Shown piece by piece: positions 1 through 5,753 of a DNA stretch of 5,753 bases; within the stretch, counting starts at the first letter, position 1; each line of letters opens with the position of its first letter. Location: NCBI RefSeq assembly GCF_000721935.1, contig NZ_KL585423.1:217398-223150 (forward strand). Reading direction: 5' to 3'. The translations under genes were made by a program, and so were the position numbers. Under the pieces are notes generated by a model. That model was given only the letters and a program-made list of their open reading frames with translations, was not told where the DNA came from and ran no database searches. The DNA is from Streptomyces sp. NRRL WC-3549 (GTDB lineage: Bacteria > Actinomycetota > Actinomycetes > Streptomycetales > Streptomycetaceae).

Positions 1-587
1 CCGCCGCTGATGCGGCCGGGCCGGTGGACGGTCACCGGCAGGCCGCGTTCGCGGGCGAGGCCCACGAGTTGCTCGGCGACCCACTTGCTCCGGGCGTACC
101 CGTCGGGCAGGGCGGTCGCCGGGCCCGTCGGGGTGGACTCCGTGACGGTGCCCGGCCCGTGGCCCGGGGCGTAGACGCCCGTGGTCGAGACGTAGTGCAG
201 CCCGGGCGAGGCGGAGTCGGCAAGCAGGCGCAGCAGTTCCTCCGTGCCGGCCACGTTGGGGGCGCGCAGATCGCCGTACCCGGCGGCGAAGTTGACCCGG
301 GCGCCGTTGTGCAGGACGGGGCCGAGGCGGCGCACCAGGTCCGTCCGGGCCCCGGGTGACAGGCCGAGGCCCGGGGCGGCGAGGTCGCCGGGTACGGGGC
401 GGATCAGGTCCGCGTACCGGGGGTGCCACAGTCCGTAGCGCTCCAGGTTGGCCCGCAGCCGGTGGGCGGCGTGCTGCTCGTCCTCGGCGCGTACGAGGCA
501 GTCGACCGGGCCGCCGGTCGTCTCGATGAGGTCGCGCAGCAGGAACGCGCCGAGGAAGCCGGAGGCGCCGGTCAGCAGCGGCCGGGC
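1..587 (-). other. Terminal thioester reductase (R) domain, truncated by window edge
   Basis: Residues ~1723-1917 match the N-terminal half of the Lys2/MxcG-type thioester reductases, an extended short-chain dehydrogenase family. The nucleotide-binding loop TGASGFLG (1728-1735; 549-572) has the GxxGxxG spacing. CLVRAED with Arg1755 fits the second beta strand, where an Arg commonly favours NADPH. Further family signatures are ERYGLW (1771-1776), VPGDLA (1787-1792), HNGARVNF (1815-1822), APNVAGT (1831-1837), YVSTTGVY with Thr1857/Thr1858 (1854-1861), the catalytic YxxxK pair Tyr1886 and Lys1890 (84-98), and VHRPGRISG at the edge (1909-1917). The usual job is to reduce the T2-bound thioester to an aldehyde, sometimes on to an alcohol. 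The C-terminal substrate-binding part lies outside the window. A Dieckmann-type (non-reducing) R* domain is unlikely because the catalytic Tyr is present. Confidence 0.95.
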
Positions 588-3500
588 GGAGGGGCGGGAG
601 GGCCTGCGGGCGGCAGCGCGCCCCTCGCCCGTGATGTCCTCGGCCAGCCGGACCTCCGCCGCGAGGTCCGGCGTACCGGCGTCCTCCGCGGCCTCGTCCC
701 CCGCCGTACGCCCGAGGAGGCGGTCGACGCCCTCGACGGTGGGGGCCGCGAACAGGACCCGCAGGGAGGGGCGCCGGCCGCACCGCTCCCCGATGAGCCG
801 GGCCAGGGTCACGGCGAGCAGCGAGTGACCGCCCAGGGCGAAGAAGTCGTCCGTGACACCGACCTCGGGCACGCCCAGCGTCTCCGCGAACACCGCGCAG
901 AGCACCCGCTCGCGCTCCGTGCGGGGTGCGCGGCCCCCTGCCGCCGGGGCGGGGGCGGGCGCGGGCAGGGCGCGGCGGTCGGTCTTGCCGTTGGGGGTGA
1001 CGGGCAGGGCGTCGAGCCGTACGTGGGCGGCCGGGACCATGTGGGCGGGGAGGGCGGTGGCGCAGTGGGCCCGGACCTCGGCCTCGCCGGGGCCCGGCGT
1101 CCCCTCCGGGGACACGGTGTACGCGACCAGGCGCCGGTCGCCGGGGCGGTCCTCGCGGACCGTGGCGCAGGCGGCGACGACCCCGGGCAGGGCGGTCAGC
1201 ACGGCCTCGATCTCGCCGAGTTCGATACGGAACCCGCGCAGCTTGACCTGGTCGTCGGCGCGGGAGACGTAGACGAGTTCCCCGCCGGGCGTCCACCGCA
1301 CCAGGTCGCCGGTGCGGTACATGCGGCCCCCGGCGCGGTCGAACGGGTCGGCCACGAAGCGGGACGCGGTCAGCGCGGCCCTGCCGTGGTAACCGCGGGC
1401 CACTCCCTGCCCGGAGACGTACAGCTCGCCGACGACACCGGGCGGCACGGGGGCCAGCCGGTCGTCCAGGACGTGGACGCGGGTGCCGTCGACGGGGACG
1501 CCGATGGGCACCGTGCGGTCCGGGGCGAGCGGCCCGTCCGCGTGCTGGAAGGCGCTCATGGTGGCGCAGACGGTGGTCTCCGTGGGGCCGTACGCGTTGA
1601 CGAGGAACCGGTCCCCCGCCCAGGCGCGCACCAGGGCGGGCGGGCAGGCCTCGCCGGCCAGGACCAGCGTGGTCCCGGCGGGCAGCGAGCCGGGCGGCAT
1701 CACGGCGAGGGCCGCGGGCGGCAGGGTGAGGTGGGTGACGCCGCGGGCCTGGACCTGGGCGGCGAGGGTGGGCCCGGGCAGCAGGGCGTCGCGTGCGTCG
1801 ATCTCCAGGCACGCGCCGGAGAGCAGCCCCATGCACAGCTCCCAGAACGCCGCGTCGAAGCTGACGGACGCCAGGTGCAGGACCCGGCTGCCGGGGCCGA
1901 CCCGCAGCCGCTCGCTCTGGGTCCTGGCCATGGCCCCGGCACCGCGGTGGGTCACCACGACGCCCTTGGGGCGGCCGGTGGAGCCGGAGGTGTAGATGAC
2001 GTACGCCGGGTGGTCCGGGAGCAGCCCGGTACGGGCGTGGGCGGGCCCGGCCGGCTCGGCGTCGCCGAGGTCGTCGGTGTACAGGTGCGGGACCGGGGAC
2101 GCGGGGAGCCGGCGGTGTACGGCGGGCGTGGTGAGGAGCAGCCGGGGCCGGGCGTCGTCGAGCATGTAGGTCAGGCGCTGCGCCGGGTAGTCCGGGTCGA
2201 GCGGCACGTAGGCGGCCCCGGACCTGAGGACGCCGAGGAGGGCCACGACGAGGTCACGGGTGCGGGGCAGGGCCACGGCCACCCGGTCCTCGGGGCCGAT
2301 GCCCCGCGCGGTCAGCCGGCGGGCGAGGGCGTCGGCCCGGGCGTCGAGTTCGCCGTACGTGAGGGTGGTGCCGGCGTCCCGGACCGCGGGGGCGCCGGGG
2401 GTGCGCCGGGCCCACTGCCCGAAGAGCGCGGGGACCGTCGCCGCGGGCAGGTCGTCGACGGGCCCGGCCCCCCAGGCGGCGAGGCGGGCGCGTTCGGCGG
2501 CGGTGAGGACGTCGTACGAGCTCAGCGGGCGCTCGGGGTCGGCGGTGACGGCACCGAGCAGCAGCACGAACCGCTCGGTGAGGTCGCGGACGGTCGCCGC
2601 GTCGAAGAGTTCCGTCGCGTAGTCGACGGCGCCCCGCAGACCGCCGGGCGTCCCGTCGGCCTCGTAGGTCTCGGTGAGGGTGAACGACAGGTCGAACTTG
2701 CTGACCCGGAGGTCGACGGGCAGGCCGTCGACGGTGAGTCCGGGCAGGTCGAGGCCGGTGCCGGGGGCGTGGTTCTGGAGGACGAGCATGGTCTGGAAGA
2801 GCGGGTGGTGGTTCTGCGAGCGTGCGGGGTTGAGCAGTTCCACCAGGCGCTCGAAGGGGATGTCCTGGTGCGCGTAGGCGGACAGGTCGAACTCCCGTAC
2901 ACGGGCGAGAAGTTCGAGGAAGGTGGGATCGCCGGTCAGGTCGGTGCGCAGCACCAGTGTGTTCACGAAGAAGCCGACGAGGTCCGCGGCGGCCTCGTCG
3001 GTCCGGCCGGCGACGGCCGTTCCCAGCGGGATGTCGTCGCCCGCCCCGTGCCGGGAGAGCGTGGCCGCCAGGGCGGCCTGGAGCACCATGAAGACGCTGC
3101 ATCCGCCGGCGCGGGCGAGATCCGCGACCCGCCGGGCGGTGGCACGGTCGACGGCGAAGTCGTGGGTGGCTCCGGTGTGCCGGGGAAGGGCGGGGCGCGG
3201 GCGGTCCCACGGCAGGTCGACCATCTCGGGCAGCCCGGCCAACGCCTGCTTCCAGTAGGCCAGTTGCCGGGCGGCGAGGCTGTCAGGCTCGTGCTCGTCG
3301 CCCAGCAGGCGGCGCTGCCAGAGGGTGTGGTCGGCGTAGTCGACGGGCAGGGCGGCCCAGGCGGGGGCCGCGCCGTGCAGGCGGGCCCGGTAGGCGGCGC
3401 CGAGGTCGTGGCCGAGGGGGGCCAGCGAGGAGCCGTCTGCGGCGATGTGATGGACCACGAGCACCAGCACGTGGACGTCGTCGGCGAGGCGGAGCAGGGT

Positions 3501-5753
3501 CGCCTGGAGCGGGAGCCGGTGCTCGACGTCGATCGGTTCGGTCGCGGCGGCCCTGATCCGGTCGGGCAGCTTGTCCGGGTCCGCCGCCTCCAGGACGAAC
3601 GGCAGGCGGACGTCGTCCGGGGCGGTGATGTGCTGGCGCGGTCCCCGGTCGCCCTCGGGGAAGACGGTGCGCAGGGCGGCGTGCCGGATGACCACGTCGT
3701 GGAGGGCCCGGCGCAGGGCGTCCGTGTCGAGCGGTCCTTCGACGCGTACGGCGAAGGGGATGTTGTACGTGGCGGAGGCCCCTTCGAGCCGGTGGAGGAA
3801 CCACAGGCGCTGCTGGGCGTACGACAGCGGGAGCTCGGTGGGCCGTTCCTGCGGTACGAGGGCGGGACGGGCCGTGCGGTCCGCGTCCTGGAGGGCCGTG
3901 GCGAGCGCGGCGACGGTGGGGTGCTCGAAGAGGGTGCGGATCTCCGTCTCGGTGTCCAGGGTGGCGCGGACGCGGCCCACCAGGCGGGTGGCGAGCAGGG
4001 AGTGGCCGCCCAGGGCGAAGAAGTCCTCGTCGACGGCGACCCGGGCCACGCCGAGCACGTCGGCGAACAGCCCGGCGAGGATCTCCTCCAGGCCGCTGCG
4101 CGGCGGGCGGCCCCCGGCGTCGGACGGGGCGGCGGGTGCGGGCAGGGCGGCCCGGTCGAGCTTGCCGTTCGGGGTCAGCGGCAGCGTGTCCAGGGGGTGG
4201 ATGACGGCCGGCACCATCGGGGCGGGCAGATGGCGGCCGACGTGTGCGGCGAGCCGGGCGGGGTCGGGGGTGTGCCCGGGCGCCGGGACGACGTAGGCGG
4301 TGAGGGTGCGGTCGCCCGGCAGGTCCTCGCGGACCAGGACGCAGGCGGAGCGCACCGACGGGTCGCCGCGGAGCACCGCCTCGATCTCCGCGGGTTCGAT
4401 GCGGTGGCCGCGGAGTTTGACCTGCTGGTCGGCGCGGGCGACGTAGTGCAGGGTTCCGTCGGCGCCCCACCGCACGAGGTCGCCGGTGCGGTACATCCGG
4501 GCTCCGTCGCCGGCGTACGGGTCGGCGACGAACCGGGTGGCGGTGAGGCCGGGGCGCCCGAGGTAGCCCCGGGTGACCCCGGCTCCCGCGACGTACAGCT
4601 CGCCCTCGGCGCCGGGCGGTACGAGCCGCATCGCCGCGTCCAGGACGTAGGCGCGCGTGCCGTCCAGCGGCCGGCCGATCGGGGCGGTGCCGCCGGGGTC
4701 GGCGTTCGGGCGGACCCGGTGGAGGGTGGCGAAGGTGGTGGTCTCGGTCGGCCCGTACACGTGCAGGACGGCGGTGCCGGGGTGGGCGGCAGCCAGCCGC
4801 TGGAGGACGCCGGGCGCGGCCGCCTCACCTCCGGCGGCGACCAGGCGCAGCAGGCCGAGCGCCCCGGGGTCGGTCTCGGCGATCACGTTGAACAGGGCCG
4901 TCGTCAGGAACGCCGCCGTCACGCCGTGGCGGGCGGCGAGGTCCCGGAGCACGCCGGGCTGGAGGGGGCCCTCGGGGGCCACGACGGCACGTCCGCCGTT
5001 GAGGAGGGGTGCCCAGATCTCGAAGGTGGAGGCGTCGAAGACGTACGCCGAGTGCAGCAGGACGGCGTCGGCCGCGCCGTCGCGCCATCTGCGGTCGGCG
5101 GCGAGGGCGGTGATGTCGGCGTGGGTGACGCCGACACCCTTGGGCAGGCCGGTGGAGCCGGAGGTGAACATGACGTACGCGAGCCGGGTGCCGGGGCCGG
5201 GGCCCGGCAGGGGGCCCGGGGCGGCCGGGGCCCCGTGCAGGACCCTGCCCGAGGCGTCGACGGTCACCAGCGCCGCACCGGGCGCGATCCGGCGTACCCA
5301 GGGGTGGTCACGGGTGGTCTCGTCGACGATGAGGGTGCGCAGGGAGGCCACCTCGGTGACCCGTTCGAGCCGCTCGGCGGGCCAGTCCGGGTCCAGGGGC
5401 ACATAGGCGGCGCCCGCCCGCAGGGCCGCCAGGGAGGCGGTGACCATGGCTCCGGAACGTCCCAGCAGGACACCGACGCCGTCCTCCGCGCCGACTCCGC
5501 GCCCGGTCAGGGCGCGGGCCAGGTCGTCCGACAGATCCACGAGTTGACGGTACGTCAGGCACTCGCCGGGGCCGGTCACGGCGACCGCCTCCGGGTGGCG
5601 GGCCGCGTACCGGGCGACGGCGTCCGGGACCCAGGGGTCCGGCGTTTCGTGCGGGAGTTCCGCGCCCCGTCCCTGGGAGAGCAGCGTCTCGCGCTCCCCG
5701 TCCAGCAGGACGGGCACGGCGTCGACGCGGCGGTCGAGCCCGTCCGCCATCAC
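1..5753 (-). CDS. Non-ribosomal peptide synthetase, (C)-A-T-C-A-T-R, partial at both ends
   Basis: One open frame of 1917 codons crosses the whole window on the minus strand, with codon 1 at 5753-5751 and no stop. Residue numbers here and below count from that codon. The order is a C-A linker (1-38), A1 (~40-538), T1 (~549-622), C2 (~640-1083), A2 (~1104-1597), T2 (~1608-1682) and the N-terminal part of a thioester reductase domain (~1723-1917). It is a cytoplasmic assembly-line enzyme that adds two amino acids and releases the product reductively. Each domain keeps its core motifs, so nothing suggests a frameshift or decay. The first codons read GTG-ATG, but the residues that follow look like the end of a condensation domain, so I treat the 5' end as cut rather than as a start. 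No in-frame TTA codon was seen, so this segment gives no sign of bldA-dependent translation. Substrates and final product are inferred, not certain. Confidence 0.97.
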   Translation of the reverse strand, partial: MMADGLDRRVDAVPVLLDGERETLLSQGRGAELPHETPDPWVPDAVARYAARHPEAVAVTGPGECLTYRQLVDLSDDLARALTGRGVGAEDGVGVLLGRSGAMVTASLAALRAGAAYVPLDPDWPAERLERVTEVASLRTLIVDETTRDHPWVRRIAPGAALVTVDASGRVLHGAPAAPGPLPGPGPGTRLAYVMFTSGSTGLPKGVGVTHADITALAADRRWRDGAADAVLLHSAYVFDASTFEIWAPLLNGGRAVVAPEGPLQPGVLRDLAARHGVTAAFLTTALFNVIAETDPGALGLLRLVAAGGEAAAPGVLQRLAAAHPGTAVLHVYGPTETTTFATLHRVRPNADPGGTAPIGRPLDGTRAYVLDAAMRLVPPGAEGELYVAGAGVTRGYLGRPGLTATRFVADPYAGDGARMYRTGDLVRWGADGTLHYVARADQQVKLRGHRIEPAEIEAVLRGDPSVRSACVLVREDLPGDRTLTAYVVPAPGHTPDPARLAAHVGRHLPAPMVPAVIHPLDTLPLTPNGKLDRAALPAPAAPSDAGGRPPRSGLEEILAGLFADVLGVARVAVDEDFFALGGHSLLATRLVGRVRATLDTETEIRTLFEHPTVAALATALQDADRTARPALVPQERPTELPLSYAQQRLWFLHRLEGASATYNIPFAVRVEGPLDTDALRRALHDVVIRHAALRTVFPEGDRGPRQHITAPDDVRLPFVLEAADPDKLPDRIRAAATEPIDVEHRLPLQATLLRLADDVHVLVLVVHHIAADGSSLAPLGHDLGAAYRARLHGAAPAWAALPVDYADHTLWQRRLLGDEHEPDSLAARQLAYWKQALAGLPEMVDLPWDRPRPALPRHTGATHDFAVDRATARRVADLARAGGCSVFMVLQAALAATLSRHGAGDDIPLGTAVAGRTDEAAADLVGFFVNTLVLRTDLTGDPTFLELLARVREFDLSAYAHQDIPFERLVELLNPARSQNHHPLFQTMLVLQNHAPGTGLDLPGLTVDGLPVDLRVSKFDLSFTLTETYEADGTPGGLRGAVDYATELFDAATVRDLTERFVLLLGAVTADPERPLSSYDVLTAAERARLAAWGAGPVDDLPAATVPALFGQWARRTPGAPAVRDAGTTLTYGELDARADALARRLTARGIGPEDRVAVALPRTRDLVVALLGVLRSGAAYVPLDPDYPAQRLTYMLDDARPRLLLTTPAVHRRLPASPVPHLYTDDLGDAEPAGPAHARTGLLPDHPAYVIYTSGSTGRPKGVVVTHRGAGAMARTQSERLRVGPGSRVLHLASVSFDAAFWELCMGLLSGACLEIDARDALLPGPTLAAQVQARGVTHLTLPPAALAVMPPGSLPAGTTLVLAGEACPPALVRAWAGDRFLVNAYGPTETTVCATMSAFQHADGPLAPDRTVPIGVPVDGTRVHVLDDRLAPVPPGVVGELYVSGQGVARGYHGRAALTASRFVADPFDRAGGRMYRTGDLVRWTPGGELVYVSRADDQVKLRGFRIELGEIEAVLTALPGVVAACATVREDRPGDRRLVAYTVSPEGTPGPGEAEVRAHCATALPAHMVPAAHVRLDALPVTPNGKTDRRALPAPAPAPAAGGRAPRTERERVLCAVFAETLGVPEVGVTDDFFALGGHSLLAVTLARLIGERCGRRPSLRVLFAAPTVEGVDRLLGRTAGDEAAEDAGTPDLAAEVRLAEDITGEGRAAARRPSRPSARPLLTGASGFLGAFLLRDLIETTGGPVDCLVRAEDEQHAAHRLRANLERYGLWHPRYADLIRPVPGDLAAPGLGLSPGARTDLVRRLGPVLHNGARVNFAAGYGDLRAPNVAGTEELLRLLADSASPGLHYVSTTGVYAPGHGPGTVTESTPTGPATALPDGYARSKWVAEQLVGLARERGLPVTVHRPGRISG
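708..932 (-). other. Peptidyl carrier (thiolation) domain T2
   Basis: Residues ~1608-1682 follow A2 after an Ala-Pro repeat linker (1598-1605). The core [16 protein letters not shown] (1635-1650) carries Ser1644 (codon 822-824) for the phosphopantetheine arm. The domain closes with [17 protein letters not shown] (1664-1680). As the last carrier before the reductase, it should hold the full-length peptide thioester that is released. The next ~40 residues (1683-1722) are acidic, then Arg/Ala/Pro/Ser-rich, and form the linker to R. Confidence 0.96.
829..848. repeat. 20-bp exact repeat in the T2 core (copy 1)
   Basis: This 20-base stretch encodes part of the FFALGG carrier core of T2 and is identical to 4006-4025 in T1. 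The flanks are also similar. It reflects conserved carrier sequence plus the narrow codon choice of a G+C-rich genome, or past exchange between modules. It is not a mobile element. Confidence 0.85.
963..2444 (-). other. Adenylation domain A2, predicted phenylalanine
   Basis: Residues ~1104-1597 form the second full-length adenylation domain, which loads T2. Seen motifs: A1-like [10 protein letters not shown] (1131-1140), A3 [11 protein letters not shown] (1254-1264), A4 SFDAAFWEL (1298-1306), A5 NAYGPTETT (1386-1394), A7 YRTGDLVRW (1479-1487), A8 [16 protein letters not shown] (1501-1516) and A10 PNGK with Lys1590. Pocket residues by alignment to GrsA-PheA are D1300, A1301, W1304, T1343, V1364, A1366, A1387, V1395, C1396 and K1590, i.e. 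DAWTVAAVCK. This differs from the GrsA phenylalanine code (DAWTIAAICK) only by two Ile-to-Val changes. Phenylalanine is therefore likely. A ring- or beta-modified phenylalanine, or tyrosine, cannot be ruled out. Confidence 0.96.
1303..1322. repeat. 20-bp exact repeat in the A7 motif of A2 (copy 1)
   Basis: This stretch encodes the MYRTGDL part of A2 and is identical over 20 bases to 4477-4496 in A1, in the same frame and domain position. It reflects the shared ancestry of the two adenylation domains. Confidence 0.85.
2505..3836 (-). other. Condensation domain C2, intact active site
   Basis: Residues ~640-1083, a normal length of about 440, form the domain that makes the peptide bond between the T1-bound chain and the T2-bound amino acid. 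Motifs in order: C1 [13 protein letters not shown] (641-653), C2 RHAALRTVF (690-698), C3 HHIAADG with the second His769 and Asp773 of the HHxxxDG active site (768-774), C4-like YADHTLWQR (806-814), C5 [12 protein letters not shown] (927-938), C6 [13 protein letters not shown] (960-972) and C7 HPLFQTML (983-990). The HHxxxDG motif is followed by SS where many C domains have WS. No epimerisation domain precedes it, so an LCL-type reaction is the simplest reading, but I could not separate LCL from DCL by eye. Residues 1084-1103 are the linker to A2. Confidence 0.95.
3888..4109 (-). other. Peptidyl carrier (thiolation) domain T1
   Basis: Residues ~549-622 follow A1 after a short Ala/Pro-rich linker. 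The core reads [17 protein letters not shown] (575-591). Ser585 (codon 3999-4001) is the expected site for the phosphopantetheine arm, added by a separate phosphopantetheinyl transferase. [13 protein letters not shown] (605-617) is the normal end of a carrier helix bundle. It holds the residue loaded by A1 and then, presumably, the upstream peptide. No epimerase follows it, so the C2 donor should be an L-residue unless the upstream chemistry differs. Confidence 0.96.
4006..4025. repeat. 20-bp exact repeat in the T1 core (copy 2)
   Basis: Direct-repeat partner of 829-848, about 3.2 kb away and equivalently placed within the T1 carrier core. It is a plausible site for homologous recombination that would delete or duplicate one whole module. 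Confidence 0.85.
4140..5636 (-). other. Adenylation domain A1, predicted branched aliphatic substrate
   Basis: Residues ~40-538 form a full-length AMP-binding domain that activates an amino acid with ATP and passes it to T1. Seen motifs: A2-like [10 protein letters not shown] (114-122), A3 phosphate loop [11 protein letters not shown] (196-206), A4 FDAST (239-243), A5 YGPTETT (333-339), A7 YRTGDLVRW (421-429), A8 [14 protein letters not shown] (445-458) and A10 LTPNGK with catalytic Lys531. Aligning by eye to GrsA-PheA gives pocket residues D240, A241, F244, F282, A306, G308, V332, T340, F341 and K531, i.e. DAFFAGVTFK. The DAFF/W…TFK pattern belongs to Val/Ile-type domains. The Ala in the fifth place is smaller than the Leu or Ile I would expect there. 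Position 306 depends on a gapless alignment up to the GGE motif. The domain itself is certain; the Val/Ile/Leu call is moderate. Confidence 0.95.
4477..4496. repeat. 20-bp exact repeat in the A7 motif of A1 (copy 2)
   Basis: Direct-repeat partner of 1303-1322, lying in the same position of the A1 domain. The spacing (3174 bp) is close to that of the carrier-core repeat pair (3177 bp), as expected for two modules of nearly equal length from A7 to T. Confidence 0.85.
5640..5753 (-). other. Tail of upstream condensation domain and C-A linker
   Basis: Residues 1-38 precede the first adenylation domain. They include [10 protein letters not shown] followed by a charged stretch with [10 protein letters not shown], the usual wording at the end of a condensation domain in actinomycete NRPSs; the same place after C2 reads [12 protein letters not shown] and TAAERARL. 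This implies that a C domain, and so at least one more building block, lies upstream of base 5753. A less likely alternative is that the GTG or ATG at the edge starts a protein with a short N-terminal extension before A1. Confidence 0.75.

Noticed and set aside
1..587. Epimerase/dehydratase-like separate gene suggested by the SDR fold
   Set aside because: The SDR segment is in frame with T2, follows it through a linker, and carries thioester reductase signatures such as HNGARVNF and RPGRISG. It is a domain of the synthetase.
588..707. Possible additional small domain between T2 and R
   Set aside because: The ~40 residues are acidic and then Arg/Ala/Pro/Ser-rich without any motif, which is typical of a flexible linker.
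1683..1995. Possible pseudogene or inactive second adenylation domain
   Set aside because: All A2 core motifs and Lys1590 are present in one uninterrupted frame, so the domain appears functional.
2254..3210. 318-codon open frame on the minus strand with Arg/Pro-rich translation
   Set aside because: It lies within C2 and A2 in a different frame and shows no recognisable motif. It is a shadow of the NRPS gene.
3571..4296. 241-codon open frame on the plus strand, antisense to T1 and C2
   Set aside because: Composition artefact opposite conserved NRPS motifs, with no independent coding evidence.
3283..4470. 395-codon open frame on the minus strand, shifted relative to the NRPS frame
   Set aside because: Its translation is a low-complexity Arg/Pro/Gly-rich run with no domain, and it overlaps T1 and C2, whose motifs are perfect in the other frame. 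It is a frame shadow of G+C-rich DNA.
4657..5406. 249-codon open frame on the plus strand, antisense to A1
   Set aside because: Antisense open frames of this size are expected where nearly all third positions are G or C. The Ser/Arg/Ala-rich product has no domain, and no ribosome binding site argued for it.

Overview
The window lies inside one very large gene on the minus strand. Reading from base 5753 down to base 3, one frame stays open for 1917 codons with no stop. It encodes part of a modular non-ribosomal peptide synthetase (NRPS). The gene runs off both ends: the true start lies beyond base 5753 and the stop lies before base 1. The very high G+C content, with G or C at nearly every third codon position, and the wording of the domains point to an actinomycete, most likely Streptomyces or a close relative. 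This is inferred from composition and style, not from a database match.

Layout in gene order, from high to low coordinates: tail of an upstream condensation domain and C-A linker (5640-5753); adenylation domain A1 (4140-5636); carrier domain T1 (3888-4109); condensation domain C2 (2505-3836); adenylation domain A2 (963-2444); carrier domain T2 (708-932); and the first ~195 residues of a thioester reductase domain R (1-587), cut by the window edge. All visible catalytic motifs are intact. No RNA gene, mobile element, CRISPR array, promoter or terminator was seen, and no gene-free stretch exists. No in-frame TTA leucine codon is present in this part of the gene.

How it works: A1 loads a residue onto T1, C2 joins the upstream peptide on T1 to the residue that A2 loads on T2, and R releases the chain from T2 by NAD(P)H-dependent reduction, giving a C-terminal aldehyde (or an alcohol if reduced twice). 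The binding-pocket residues read by hand suggest a branched aliphatic residue (Val/Ile/Leu-like) for A1 and phenylalanine for A2. A chain ending in aliphatic-Phe with reductive release fits the peptide aldehyde protease inhibitors of the MAPI and chymostatin type (…Val-phenylalaninal or …Leu/Val/Ile-phenylalaninal). If the chain were only two residues long, a Val-Phe pyrazinone such as phevalin would fit instead. The apparent C-domain remnant upstream of A1 favours the longer chain. This product assignment is inference. The assembly-line architecture itself is firmly seen.
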